A DNA stretch of 64,000 nucleotides from Mycobacteroides sp. CBMA 271 (GCF_009729205.1 NZ_VTHB01000009.1:62001-126000); one strand, 5' to 3'. Numbered from the stretch's first letter, positions 9,253-17,540 are shown. The notes: generated by a model from the sequence alone, not told the origin. Made by a program: numbers and translations.

Positions 9253-10323
9253 CTAGCCGACCAGTGCCTGCAGGGTGGGGTAGTCGGTGTAGCCGCGTTC
9301 TCCGCCTGAGTAGTAGGTGCTCTGGTCCGCCTCGTTGAGTGACGCCCCGGCCCGAATCCGCTCGACGAAGTCGGGATTGGCAAGTGCCCAGGTGCCCACC
9401 GGTGTGACATCTGCCAGGTCGGCCTCCACGTCAGTGCCGAGCTGGTCGAGGGTCCTGCCGTCGCGGACGAGCATCAACCGGTTGGGCCAGAGTTCCCGGA
9501 TATCTTGCAGCAGAACGTCATCGGTGAACGAATATACGTCGAGGAACGCGAGGTCGAGTTCGGCAAGCTCGCTTACGAGATAGCGGTAAAGATCCGGGCC
9601 GTCCGGTCCCTCGTCGAGACCACCCAACCCGGCCCCCGGGGAAATACGGATACCGGTACGGGAGGAACCAATTTCGTCGGCAATCACGCGCGCCACCTCG
9701 ATAGTCAACCGCGCCCGGTTCTCGATCGTGCCACCGTATTCATCGACTCGCCGATTGGCGTTCGGGGCAATGAACTGCTGCAGCAGGTAGCCGTTGGCCG
9801 CGTGAATCTCCACCGCATCGGCTCCGGCGGCTATCGCGTTCCGTGCTGCATTCGTGAATTCGCCGATGATGGTGGCGATCTCGTCGCGCGTCAGTTCGCG
9901 CGGCACCGGGATGGGCTGGTGTCCAGTCGGCGTGTGAATTCCCGTTCCGGGAGCAATAGCCGAAGGTGCGACGGCCGGGCGGTGGTGTGGCGTGTTATCC
10001 GGATGTGAGATGCGCCCGGCGTGCATCACCTGGATCACCAGATGCGCGCCTTTGGCATGCACCGCGTCGGCGACTCGTCTCCACCCCTCACGGTGCGCAT
10101 CGGTGTAGATCCCAGGGGTGAGCAGGTAACCCTGCCCATCGTCGGAGATCTGCACTCCTTCGGTGATCAGCATGCCGAGGGAGGCTCGCTGCGCATAGTA
10201 TTCCGCAACTATTGGCGGCGGTGTACCGTCCTCCAGCGCGCGGCTTCGCGTCATCGGCGACAGGCTGATTCGGTGCGGTAGTTGCATGTTCCCGACGGTG
10301 ATGGGGTCCCAGATTGTGGTCAT
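9253..10323 (-). CDS. Old Yellow Enzyme family alkene reductase (FMN)
   Basis: A 356-residue OYE-type NAD(P)H:flavin oxidoreductase (TIM barrel). The start WDPITVGNMQLPHRISLSPMTR, the segment LVIQVMHAGRISH and the catalytic EIHAANGYLLQQF with DEYGGTIENR are family hallmarks. It reduces activated C=C bonds of enals, enones or nitro compounds with FMN in the cytosol. ATG 10323 has GAGGAC upstream and gives the conserved N-terminus. It is divergent from a TetR gene, like many NemA-type reductases controlled by an electrophile-sensing repressor. Confidence 0.92.
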   Translation of the reverse strand: MTTIWDPITVGNMQLPHRISLSPMTRSRALEDGTPPPIVAEYYAQRASLGMLITEGVQISDDGQGYLLTPGIYTDAHREGWRRVADAVHAKGAHLVIQVMHAGRISHPDNTPHHRPAVAPSAIAPGTGIHTPTGHQPIPVPRELTRDEIATIIGEFTNAARNAIAAGADAVEIHAANGYLLQQFIAPNANRRVDEYGGTIENRARLTIEVARVIADEIGSSRTGIRISPGAGLGGLDEGPDGPDLYRYLVSELAELDLAFLDVYSFTDDVLLQDIRELWPNRLMLVRDGRTLDQLGTDVEADLADVTPVGTWALANPDFVERIRAGASLNEADQSTYYSGGERGYTDYPTLQALVG

Positions 10324-10382
10324 GGTTCTGTCCTCTCGTTGGCCTGAGTGTGGAGACGGCTTCGATATGTTCGACATTTTAT

Positions 10383-10420
10383 GTGGACGAATTATTCCGG
10401 ATAAGTAAAACTCTGTCCAC
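10383..10420. promoter_or_regulatory. GTGGAC/GTCCAC inverted repeat in divergent promoter
   Basis: GTGGAC (10383-10388) and its inverted copy GTCCAC (10415-10420) lie 32 bases centre to centre between the ene-reductase gene and the divergent TetR gene. The arms are short and the spacing is wide for one dimer, so this is only a candidate operator. Confidence 0.3.
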
Positions 10421-10459
10421 GCGTGACCACATTCCGGGCGCTATGTGAGACTCGAATCG

Positions 10460-11119
10460 ATGGCCAGCACAGGATCGGCGGCGCCACGGCGCCAGCGCGC
10501 GGTACGAAGTGATGCACTCGTGAATCGCGAAAAGATCATCGCCATCGCCGCAGAGCTGATGTGCGAGCGAGGCCCCAACGTGCCGATGGCCGAGATCGCG
10601 TCAGTCGCGGGTGTCGGTGTGGCCACCCTTTATCGCACGTGGCCGGATCGCGCCGCGCTCATGCACTCCCTGGAACTTCGCGCTTACGGGCAGCTGATTG
10701 CGACACTCGAGCGAATCCGGCATTCCGGGGAGACCGGTGCCGATGCGATTAGGACCTATCTGTATGAATGCTTACGGCTCGGACCTCAACTAGTGCTGCC
10801 ACTGCGGTGGGCTCCTCCGCTGGTAGACCAGGCGGCGGTGGCCGCCCGGCTCGAGCTCGATACCGTGCTCGAACAATTCCTCGAGGACGGTCGGATCACC
10901 GGAAGCGTGAACGCCGATGTGAACGCAAGCGATGTCATGATGTTCGGCGCACTAGTGACCCAGCCCGTGCCTGTCGGCGCGGATTTCCCGGTAGTTGCGC
11001 AGCGTCAGGTCGAGCTTTTCGTACGCGGCTTGCGCGCACCGAGCGATCAGCCGCTACCGGGCCCCATGGTGACGCGCCAGGATATCGAAGACGTTTTTCG
11101 TTCCGCCGCAAAAGACTAG
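10460..11119 (+). CDS. TetR family transcriptional regulator
   Basis: A TetR regulator of 219 residues from ATG 10460; a GTG at 10445 in frame would add five. The helix-turn-helix spans about residues 41-66 (PMAEIASVAGVGVATLYRTW). It is divergent from the ene-reductase and probably controls it. The C-terminal domain carries a TetR_C-like all-helical pattern without ligand clues. Confidence 0.85.
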   Translation: MASTGSAAPRRQRAVRSDALVNREKIIAIAAELMCERGPNVPMAEIASVAGVGVATLYRTWPDRAALMHSLELRAYGQLIATLERIRHSGETGADAIRTYLYECLRLGPQLVLPLRWAPPLVDQAAVAARLELDTVLEQFLEDGRITGSVNADVNASDVMMFGALVTQPVPVGADFPVVAQRQVELFVRGLRAPSDQPLPGPMVTRQDIEDVFRSAAKD

Positions 11120-11137
11120 GAGCGGGGGGAGAAGGTT

Positions 11138-11755
11138 CTAGCCCACGAACCGCGATAGCCGCGCCGACAAATGCGGCGCGAGGCCGCCGTCGGGCCCCAC
11201 CCGCTCCTCGACATAGGCCAGGTCGCCACCGTCGACGATGCCGTACAGGCGCTTGGCACCACCGATCAATGCCCCGGACTTGCTGCGGGCCAGCGCGTCG
11301 GTCACCAATTCCCATGACGAGGCATTGCGGGGTTGGCCGTAGAACAGCTCGACGAAACCAGCGGCATGCGCCAGCACCAGCTCGATGGCCTGTTTCTCGT
11401 CGGGGTCGTCCGGATCTGGGGCGAATCGCCAGAACCCGCTCTCGCGTAGCGTCAACCGCTCGAACTGCCCCTCAGCATCTAGCCGCCACGACCGGGAATC
11501 CCAGGTGAGGTAGTCGCTGCCGTCGTGCGAGACGATGATCTGCTGACCGAACCGATAGTCACCGTCGGCGTCCCTGCCTTCGCCCTCGCCACGCCACACG
11601 CCGACCAGCGGTAGCAGCGCGAGCAACGCGTCATGGAGACCCGGGCCCTCGCGCAGATTCGCGGTATCGGCCGGGATCGGCAGGTCTTGAAAGGTGGGGA
11701 GATTCCTGCCCACCGATGGCCGCGACTCGGCGGCGGTCGGATCCGGTTCCGTCAC
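11138..11755 (-). CDS. Nitrobindin-like heme-binding beta-barrel (peroxynitrite isomerase family)
   Basis: A 205-residue protein of the nitrobindin/THAP4-like family (Rv0813c-like). It shows the lipocalin-like LVGVWRGEGEGRD motif and the C-terminal PHLSARLSRF, whose His is the expected heme ligand. Members bind ferric heme in a beta-barrel and isomerise peroxynitrite to nitrate. GTG 11755 is chosen because it overlaps the stop of a small upstream membrane ORF (GTGA); the open frame continues to 11947 without similarity. The translated N-terminus is TEPDPTAAESRPSVG. Confidence 0.85.
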   Translation of the reverse strand: MTEPDPTAAESRPSVGRNLPTFQDLPIPADTANLREGPGLHDALLALLPLVGVWRGEGEGRDADGDYRFGQQIIVSHDGSDYLTWDSRSWRLDAEGQFERLTLRESGFWRFAPDPDDPDEKQAIELVLAHAAGFVELFYGQPRNASSWELVTDALARSKSGALIGGAKRLYGIVDGGDLAYVEERVGPDGGLAPHLSARLSRFVG

Positions 11756-11889
11756 GACTCGTCGGTGATCAGCCGGTACAGCGCGTACAGCGCGAACCAG
11801 GTGATGACAAGCACCGCGGCTACCAACATGATCTCGAAGAAGAGCACCACGAGCAGAGAGCCTACCTGGGATAACGGTGTGACCCACAC
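11752..11889 (-). CDS. Small single-span membrane protein
   Basis: A 45-codon frame from GTG 11889 to a TGA that overlaps the nitrobindin start. It encodes a strongly hydrophobic stretch (SLLVVLFFEIMLVAAVLVIT) with WFALYALYRLITDES at the end, one membrane helix with a short cytoplasmic or periplasmic tail. The overlap suggests coupled translation with nitrobindin. Codons upstream stay open for about 17 residues (LAPTLPGE) so the true start could be earlier. No family is recognised. Confidence 0.55.
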   Translation of the reverse strand: MWVTPLSQVGSLLVVLFFEIMLVAAVLVITWFALYALYRLITDES

Positions 11890-11934
11890 CTCGCCGGGTA
11901 ACGTCGGGGCCAGCAACCCCGAGAGATGGGTGTG

Positions 11935-12480
11935 ATGTTCTTGCCAAGACGAGTGGTATCTGCGCTTTTAGTGTCCATCGCGGTATCTGCAGGGTTTGTC
12001 GCGGCTCCGGCAGCGAACGCTCAGCCCGCTAACTTCCCCGATGTCGACTCGTACCCGGCCGTGGATGTCGGCGAGTACCGGGTGATCGGAGCGCACCCCA
12101 GCATGTCGGGGTGGGTATTCAGCACTCCCGGCGGACTTACCTGCTGGGACGCGATGATCGCTGAAATCGGAGTGTCGTGCAGCGGCGCACTTCCCGGCGC
12201 GCGGCCGGATATGAACACGGTGTCGGTGGCGCTGACCGGCAACGGGACGATCCGTCGCGATGACCCCCACCCCGGCGGCGTCAACGAGTATCCGCTGCTG
12301 CCCACCGGCTCAAAGATCGCGCCGGGCAACGGCGTCGTGTGTGCCGTGCTTGCCGACGACGCGTTGGCCTGCCGGGCCAAGAAACCCGACTCCTGGCCCA
12401 AGGACACTCCGGACCCGCCGGACCGGCATTACGGCGAGCACGGGTTCGTCGTGCAGCCGTCCGGCAGCTGGACCTACTGA
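11935..12480 (+). CDS. Secreted protein of unknown function
   Basis: A 181-residue protein from ATG 11935 (alternatives ATG 11926 and GTG 11932). Residues 1-30 form a Sec signal peptide: MFLPRRVV, a hydrophobic core VSALLVSIAVSAGFVAA and an AxA-type site near ANA-QPAN. The mature part has four cysteines (CWDAM, VSCSG, VCAVL, ACRAK) that could make two disulfides, and ends GFVVQPSGSWTY. This pattern occurs in mycobacterial exported proteins of unknown function. It is divergent from the nitrobindin unit and convergent with sseC2. Confidence 0.75.
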   Translation: MFLPRRVVSALLVSIAVSAGFVAAPAANAQPANFPDVDSYPAVDVGEYRVIGAHPSMSGWVFSTPGGLTCWDAMIAEIGVSCSGALPGARPDMNTVSVALTGNGTIRRDDPHPGGVNEYPLLPTGSKIAPGNGVVCAVLADDALACRAKKPDSWPKDTPDPPDRHYGEHGFVVQPSGSWTY

Positions 12481-12492
12481 GCTACAAACGCG

Positions 12493-12544
12493 AGAAGGCA
12501 CTCAGGTACAAGATTCGGGCTGAATCCGTACCTGAGTGCCTTCT
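12493..12544. terminator. Long nested hairpin, bidirectional terminator
   Basis: A perfect 17-base stem: AGAAGGCACTCAGGTAC (12493-12509) with GTACCTGAGTGCCTTCT (12528-12544). Its loop carries a second stem GATTC/GAATC (12512-12516, 12522-12526). It sits between the convergent secreted-protein and sseC2 genes. There is no T-run, as is common in mycobacteria. Confidence 0.7.
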
Positions 12545-12564
12545 GGAGCGAAAGGTCTAGCCGC

Positions 12565-12870
12565 TCAGCTTTCGATCTTGATGTCGACCTCGTGGATGCC
12601 GGCGCCGGTCGGGCTCACCGTCGCGGTGCCGTTCCCGGCGGACGACAGGGCCCGCAGGGTCCAGTCGCCCGGTGCGGCGAAGAACCGGAAGTCGCCGGTC
12701 GCCGAGGCCACCACTTCAGCGGTGAACTCATCCGAGGAATCCAGCAGACGCACAAAGGCGCCGCCAACGGTCTGACCGTTGCCATCGACCACGCGGCCGG
12801 TGATCACGGTTTCCTTCTCCACGTCAACGCCCGCCGGAATGGCCAGGCCCTGCTTCGGTGCACTGCACAT
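12565..12870 (-). CDS. sseC2: SseC-like DUF1416 protein of the thiosulfate sulfurtransferase operon
   Basis: A 101-residue protein beginning MCSAPKQGLAIPAGVDVEK and holding a carboxypeptidase-regulatory-like beta domain (VITGRVVDGNGQTVGGAFVRLL). This is the DUF1416/SseC family paired with CysA in mycobacteria. Its start lies two bases after the cysA2 stop, so they share an mRNA. A role beside sulfur transfer is inferred from this constant pairing; the mechanism is unknown. Confidence 0.9.
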   Translation of the reverse strand: MCSAPKQGLAIPAGVDVEKETVITGRVVDGNGQTVGGAFVRLLDSSDEFTAEVVASATGDFRFFAAPGDWTLRALSSAGNGTATVSPTGAGIHEVDIKIES

Positions 12871-12872
12871 AA

Positions 12873-13706
12873 CTAGCTTCCCAACTCGATCGGGGCTCCC
12901 ACCAGGGAGCCGTATTCGGTCCAACTGCCGTCGTAGTTCGTCACGTTCTGGTGCCCCAGGAGCTCCTGCAACACGAACCAGGTGTGCGAGGAACGCTCAC
13001 CGATGCGGCAGTACGCGATGGTTTCCTTCTCGCCGTCCAGTCCCGCGTCGGCGTAGAGCTTGGCCAGCTCCTCATCCGACTTGAAGGTGCCGTCTTCCTG
13101 GGCCGCCTTGCTCCACGGGACATTGATGGCGCCGGGGATGTGTCCGGGGCGCTGGCTCTGCTCCTGCGGAAGGTGCGCGGGGGCCAAGATCTTGCCGGAG
13201 AACTCGTCGGGCGAACGCACGTCCACCAGGTTCTTGACACCGATCGCGGCGATCACTTCGTCGCGGAAGGCACGGATGGAGTTGTCGGGTGCGACGGCCT
13301 GGTAGGACGTCGCGGGCCGCGAGACGATGTCGGTGGACAGTGCGCGGCCGTCCAGCTCCCACTTCTTGCGGCCACCGTCGAGCAGCTTCACGTCCTGGTG
13401 CCCGTACAGCTTGAAGTACCAGTAGGCGTACGCGGCGAACCAGTTGTTGTTGCCGCCGTACAGGACCACGGTGTCGTCATTGCCGATGCCCTTGTCAGAC
13501 AGCAGCTTCGAGAACTGCTGCTGATCGACGAAGTCACGCTTGACCGCGTCCTGCAGATCGGTCTTCCAGTCCAGCCTGACGGCGCCCTCGATGTGGCCGA
13601 CGTCGTACGCGCTGGTGTCCTCGTCCACCTCCACAAACACCGTATTGGGAGTGGAAAGGTTGTCTTGCGCCCATTGGGCGGAGACCAGTACGTCAGAGCG
13701 TGCCAT
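12873..13706 (-). CDS. cysA2: Thiosulfate sulfurtransferase (tandem rhodanese)
   Basis: A 277-residue two-domain rhodanese. The active loop CRIGERS has Cys233 as sulfur carrier; the N-terminal domain lacks this loop and is structural. It transfers sulfane sulfur from thiosulfate to thiol acceptors and in mycobacteria is linked to cysteine and sulfur carrier metabolism. The ATG 13706 follows GGAAGG. It is the middle gene of the DUF4395-cysA2-sseC2 operon, behind the polycysteine leader ORF at 14317-14403. Confidence 0.95.
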   Translation of the reverse strand: MARSDVLVSAQWAQDNLSTPNTVFVEVDEDTSAYDVGHIEGAVRLDWKTDLQDAVKRDFVDQQQFSKLLSDKGIGNDDTVVLYGGNNNWFAAYAYWYFKLYGHQDVKLLDGGRKKWELDGRALSTDIVSRPATSYQAVAPDNSIRAFRDEVIAAIGVKNLVDVRSPDEFSGKILAPAHLPQEQSQRPGHIPGAINVPWSKAAQEDGTFKSDEELAKLYADAGLDGEKETIAYCRIGERSSHTWFVLQELLGHQNVTNYDGSWTEYGSLVGAPIELGS

Positions 13707-13736
13707 GCAGGGTTTCCTTCCGGTGGTTTTGTCGGA

Positions 13737-14237
13737 CTACTGGGCCGACGGTTGTGTGTGTCGAAAACGGGTAACGAGGGGGTACAGCTGGCAGCCCAGG
13801 CAGATGCCGAAGGCAGCGTTCAGGAAGGCCGCACCGAGCGCGAAGGCGGTCGCGACCACGCCGAGCAGCGTGACACCGGTCGCGAAACCCACGGCGCCGA
13901 TCGCGGCAAAGGTGAAGCCGAGTAGCTGCGCGAACTGCAGCGGCGGGATGGGCTCGCGTTCGGTCACCGGGCTCAGCCGCGGCTGGATCAGCGTCCGGAA
14001 GATCGTTCCGTAGGGCGCGCGATGCGGGCCGAGTAGCGCGCCGATCGCGAACACCACCGCTTGAAGTCCCAGGATCGCCCCCGCCGTCGCCGGCGACACG
14101 GCGGAAACGGCCAGGGTGACGATGAGAACGGTAGTGGTGACCCAGGCGGCGAAGCGGGGTCCGCGGACGTCAACCTGACTTGGTGATGAGCCGCTTGCGC
14201 GAAGACCATCGGGCTGGGCAGAGGATGTGTTGGTCAT
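13737..14237 (-). CDS. DUF4395 integral membrane protein
   Basis: A 166-residue membrane protein with about four helices (WVTTTVLIVTLAVSAV, GAILGLQAVVFAIGALL, FAQLLGFTFAAIGAVGF, VTLLGVVATAFALGAAF) and a C-terminal CLGCQLYP motif. DUF4395 proteins carry this Cys pair and occur next to sulfur-transfer genes, so a redox or sulfur role is plausible but unproven. ATG 14237 is preceded by AGGAGCAC. It is the first structural gene of the operon behind the Cys-rich leader. Confidence 0.85.
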   Translation of the reverse strand: MTNTSSAQPDGLRASGSSPSQVDVRGPRFAAWVTTTVLIVTLAVSAVSPATAGAILGLQAVVFAIGALLGPHRAPYGTIFRTLIQPRLSPVTEREPIPPLQFAQLLGFTFAAIGAVGFATGVTLLGVVATAFALGAAFLNAAFGICLGCQLYPLVTRFRHTQPSAQ

Positions 14238-14316
14238 GGGATGTGCTCCTGAGGGTGGCGGGCATGGCTTCACCTAGTTGCAACCGGAGGCGCACACAGC
14301 GCATACACGGCCGCGA

Positions 14317-14403
14317 TCAGCAGCAACAACAGCAGCAGCCCGCGACGCGGCACAGATCGACGGCGCGTCGTTTGGTGAGCATCGGCTCAAGGCGGGCTTG
14401 CAC
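14317..14403 (-). CDS. Polycysteine leader ORF (cysteine-responsive attenuator)
   Basis: A 28-codon frame from GTG 14403 (in-frame ATG 14382) ends DLCRVAG followed by six consecutive Cys codons and TGA. TAAACT (14416-14411) lies seven bases before the GTG and overlaps the thioredoxin stop TAA, so the ORF is probably leaderless. Ribosome stalling on the Cys run when cysteine is scarce is the known mechanism of such leaders in front of mycobacterial cysA2 operons. Here the operon is DUF4395-cysA2-sseC2. The long cysteine tail leaves little doubt. Confidence 0.88.
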   Translation of the reverse strand: MQARLEPMLTKRRAVDLCRVAGCCCCCC

Positions 14404-14413
14404 GGCGACGAGT

Positions 14414-14881
14414 TTACCCCGGCTGCGTTAAGCCCTGCAGCGCAGTGCGCAGGTCGGCGGCCTTGGGCACGCCGGACACCCGATAGGCCTGACGCCCGGC
14501 CGCGTCGAAGATGAACGTCGTCGGCAGCGAAAGCACCGAGAGTTCCCGGGCAGCATCCGGGTTGGTATCGATATCGACCTCGACGTGACCTACCTCGGGC
14601 GCTCCCGCCACCACCTGGTCAACTACCCGCCGTACCGAGGCGCACGGCCCGCACCACGCCGCACTGAAGTGCACGATCGTGGGTCCCGTCGGCGACAGTT
14701 CGATGCCAGCCGGAGCGGTGACGCCGCCTGGACCACCGTTGCCGGCGCGCAGCTTTCCCGACCGGCTCTTGATGGCGACCGCGATGATGCTCGACGCCAA
14801 GAGCGCAACCGCTATCGCGACCACGGCGGTGACGAGACCCGGCGATGATCCGCTTGCGGGAAGAGCAAGCAATGCAGTCAT
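14414..14881 (-). CDS. thiX: Membrane-anchored thioredoxin-like protein
   Basis: A 155-residue protein with one N-terminal membrane helix (about residues 14-38) and a thioredoxin domain holding WCGPC at 76-80. The cysteine pair should do thiol-disulfide exchange; the topology puts the domain either side of the membrane, not decidable here. The start overlaps the lmeA stop by ATGA, so the two are coupled. The stop codon lies within the predicted -10 of the polycysteine ORF. It matches Rv0816c in position. Confidence 0.85.
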   Translation of the reverse strand: MTALLALPASGSSPGLVTAVVAIAVALLASSIIAVAIKSRSGKLRAGNGGPGGVTAPAGIELSPTGPTIVHFSAAWCGPCASVRRVVDQVVAGAPEVGHVEVDIDTNPDAARELSVLSLPTTFIFDAAGRQAYRVSGVPKAADLRTALQGLTQPG

Positions 14882-15675
14882 GACTGCTTGAACGCGTCCA
14901 GGGAGATCGTTACTCCCTTGGCGATACCTTCGATGATCACATCTGATCCACGCGCGCCGACCCGTGTCGGTTCGATCGCGAACGGAAGCTTCTGTCGCGG
15001 GACGACCTTGGTGAACGCGGCGAACACACCCGCTTGCTGGTCCTCGGGCACATCGCGATCGGCCGTTCCCGGGCCGGTAACCACGGAGGTAGCCACCAAC
15101 TGCAGGTCAGTCTTGTTCGGGCCACCGACGGAGACGTCGACGGACACCGTCACCTTCTGATCAAACTCGCCCGACTTCGGGGTTCCGGTGAACAGCAGCC
15201 CGGTTCCTGTCGAGATGCCCGACTCGGTGGTGCCGCCGGTGGCGTCGTTCTGCTCCTTGGGAGGAGGTTCGACGGCGAGGTCGTTGATTCCCATGAATCG
15301 GCCCAGGTGAGTGGAGTCGATGATGATCCGGCTCTCCACCCTGTCCACGTGCAGCGGGGAGTCGGGGCGGATGAGCCAGGACGACTTGGAGATGTCGATG
15401 CCGTGGAGCGTGCCTTCCAGGGTCGCCTTTCCGGTCTCCGCGTGGTCCACGCCGTGCGCCTTGATCTCCACTTCCTTGTACCGGTGCGCGGTGGCCTGGG
15501 GAATGAACGGGAACACCAGGATCGCCACCGACGGATCGGAGCTCAGGTTCGCCTCGGCGCGCAGGGTCCGGGACAGCCGGTATTCGGCGTAGATCGCGAA
15601 TCCGAAATCGGTGCCGGTGGCCACGATTGCCAGTGCACATACCGCTGCGATGGTGGCGATCAGGGGTTTGCGCAT
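14878..15675 (-). CDS. lmeA: LmeA-like lipomannan elongation factor (DUF2993)
   Basis: A 265-residue DUF2993 protein from ATG 15675; ATG 15693 would add six residues. An N-terminal hydrophobic stretch (LIATIAAVCALAIVATGTDFGF) anchors or exports it, and the rest is a lipid-binding-type domain ending VIIEGIAKGVTISLDAFKQS. LmeA binds phospholipid and is needed for normal mannan elongation in lipomannan and lipoarabinomannan in the periplasm. It is the first gene of the lmeA-thioredoxin pair, divergent from the GlnR-like gene. It matches Rv0817c by position. Confidence 0.85.
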   Translation of the reverse strand: MRKPLIATIAAVCALAIVATGTDFGFAIYAEYRLSRTLRAEANLSSDPSVAILVFPFIPQATAHRYKEVEIKAHGVDHAETGKATLEGTLHGIDISKSSWLIRPDSPLHVDRVESRIIIDSTHLGRFMGINDLAVEPPPKEQNDATGGTTESGISTGTGLLFTGTPKSGEFDQKVTVSVDVSVGGPNKTDLQLVATSVVTGPGTADRDVPEDQQAGVFAAFTKVVPRQKLPFAIEPTRVGARGSDVIIEGIAKGVTISLDAFKQS

Positions 15676-15791
15676 CTGCGTATTCTGGCGCATCGCCGCG
15701 CGTCCACTGTCCTCGACCGGGCTTATCAGCAGGTGGCGCGGTACATTATGGAACACCTGGAGACCGAAGCACCCGGGTGTTGGAGGGCTCG

Positions 15792-16568
15792 TTGGACCTG
15801 TTGCTGTTGACCGCTGACCCACATCCGGATGCGGTGCTGCCGTCCTTGGCGCTGCTCGCCCATACCGTGCGACCGGTGCCCAGTGAGGTGTCTTCGCTGT
15901 TGGAGGCGGGCTCGGCGGACGTCGCAATCGTCGACGCGCGTACCGATCTGGCCTCCGCGCGCGGACTGTGCCGGCTGCTTGGTGCGGCCGGATCCTCGGT
16001 TCCGGTGGTCGCGGTGGTCAACGAGGGCAGCCTGGTGGCGGTCAACGTCGACTGGGGTCTGGACGACATTCTGCTGCCGGGTACCGGCCCCGCCGAGATC
16101 GATGCGCGGCTGCGTCTACTGGTGGGTCGCCGCGCGGGGGCGGTTAACGTGGAGAACGCCAGCAAGGTGATTCTCGGTGAGCTGGTCATCGACGAGGGCA
16201 CCTACACCGCGCGGCTGCGCGGTCGCCCGCTCGATCTCACCTACAAGGAGTTCGAGCTGCTCAAATACCTGGCGCAGCATGCCGGCCGGGTGTTCACCAG
16301 GGCTCAGTTACTTCAAGAGGTTTGGGGATACGACTTCTTTGGCGGTACCCGCACCGTGGACGTCCACGTACGACGGCTGCGTGCAAAGCTCGGCGGCGAG
16401 TACGAATCGCTTATCGGCACGGTGCGCAACGTCGGCTACAAGGCGGTGCGGCCGCCGCGCGCAAAGGGGGAACCCGAGGGCCCACAAGCTTCCCGTGTCG
16501 ATGCCGACCTGGATGACGCCGCGGACGAGGACATCGCTGCTGAACCGGGAACCATCACCGCGGTGTGA
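15792..16568 (+). CDS. OmpR/PhoB-type response regulator (GlnR-like)
   Basis: A 258-residue regulator with an atypical receiver domain and an OmpR-type winged helix (LDLTYKEFELLKYLAQHAGRVF, RTVDVHVRRLRAKLG). TTG 15792 is preferred since GGAGGG lies seven bases upstream and it gives DLLLLTADPHPDAVL, the usual start. GTG 15777 is a weaker choice. The receiver has one Asp in VAIVDARTDL but not the standard acidic pocket, as in orphan GlnR-type regulators. No kinase is adjacent. A link to nitrogen control is inferred from family; synteny is with Rv0818. Confidence 0.82.
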   Translation: MDLLLLTADPHPDAVLPSLALLAHTVRPVPSEVSSLLEAGSADVAIVDARTDLASARGLCRLLGAAGSSVPVVAVVNEGSLVAVNVDWGLDDILLPGTGPAEIDARLRLLVGRRAGAVNVENASKVILGELVIDEGTYTARLRGRPLDLTYKEFELLKYLAQHAGRVFTRAQLLQEVWGYDFFGGTRTVDVHVRRLRAKLGGEYESLIGTVRNVGYKAVRPPRAKGEPEGPQASRVDADLDDAADEDIAAEPGTITAV

Positions 16569-16604
16569 TTCGGGCGGGTGAGTCCCGCCGACTAGCGTGG
16601 CGGT

Positions 16605-17495
16605 ATGACCGAATGGGTCCCGCTTCTCGATGATCAGCGCCAACTCCAGATACGAGAGTTGATTGTCGAGGCCACTCGCGCCGACGGTATTGCCCCGGTG
16701 GGGGAGCAGGTGCTGCGCGCGCTACGCGGAACCGCATCCAGGCACCTGATCGTCGAGGACGGGGACGAGGTGGCGGCGTACCTCAACCTGGTCTCTCCCG
16801 ACGAAAATGCCGACGAGAATGCAATGGCTATGGCCGAATTGGTGGTCGCGCCGGCGGCCCGGCACCGCGGAATCGGTTCGGCGATGGTCAGGCAGGCACT
16901 CGTCGAAGGCGGTGAGGGCCTCCGCATCTGGGCGCACGGTGACCTGCCGGCGGCTCAGGCGGTGGCCGCCAAGATGGGGCTTGTCGCACTGCGGCGGCTG
17001 CATCAGATGCGCCGCGCCCTTGCCGAGCTGCCCGCGGTCGCCGCCGACCCGAGCGTCGTCATTCGTTATTACGAGGGACCACAAGACGATTCGGAGCTGT
17101 TGCGGGTCAACAACGCGGCATTCTCCTGGCATCCGGAACAAGGCGGCTGGACGCAGGAGGATCTCGCCGGGCGGTTCGCCGAACCCTGGTTCGATCCGCG
17201 CGGGCTGTTCCTCGCTCACGATGCGCAGACCGGTGACCTTCTCGGGTTCCATTGGACAAAAGGGCATTTGGATAAGCCTGGAGTCGGCGAGGTGTACGTC
17301 GTCGGTGTCGATCCCGCCGCGCAAGGCCGCGGATTGGGTCACCTGCTGACGCTGGTGGGGTTGCATCATCTGGCGCACACCGGGCTGGACACCGTGCTGC
17401 TGTACGTCGAGTCGGACAACGCTGCGGCCCTGCGGACCTACGAACGGCTGGGATTTGCGGTATCGCTCACCGATGCCGCCTATGGCCGCGCCTGA
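16605..17495 (+). CDS. mshD: Mycothiol synthase (MshD), tandem GNAT acetyltransferase
   Basis: A 296-residue protein with two GNAT domains. The C-terminal one has the acetyl-CoA loop DPAAQGRGLGHLL and ends VESDNAAALRTYERLGF; the N-terminal one has APAARHRGIGSAM. MshD acetylates Cys-GlcN-inositol with acetyl-CoA in the last step of mycothiol synthesis. ATG 16605 lies six bases after TAGCGT (16593-16598), so the mRNA may be leaderless. Length and position match Rv0819. Confidence 0.93.
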   Translation: MTEWVPLLDDQRQLQIRELIVEATRADGIAPVGEQVLRALRGTASRHLIVEDGDEVAAYLNLVSPDENADENAMAMAELVVAPAARHRGIGSAMVRQALVEGGEGLRIWAHGDLPAAQAVAAKMGLVALRRLHQMRRALAELPAVAADPSVVIRYYEGPQDDSELLRVNNAAFSWHPEQGGWTQEDLAGRFAEPWFDPRGLFLAHDAQTGDLLGFHWTKGHLDKPGVGEVYVVGVDPAAQGRGLGHLLTLVGLHHLAHTGLDTVLLYVESDNAAALRTYERLGFAVSLTDAAYGRA

Positions 17496-17503
17496 CACAG
17501 GCG
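17489..17503 (+). terminator. Short hairpin at the end of mshD
   Basis: CGCCTG (17489-17494) pairs with CAGGCG (17498-17503) across ACA, followed by TTTACC. The stop codon TGA lies at the stem-loop junction. It probably separates mshD from pstS but is short. Confidence 0.35.
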
Positions 17504-17540
17504 TTTACCTGCGATAACGACCGCACTGTCAAGTCTGTGA

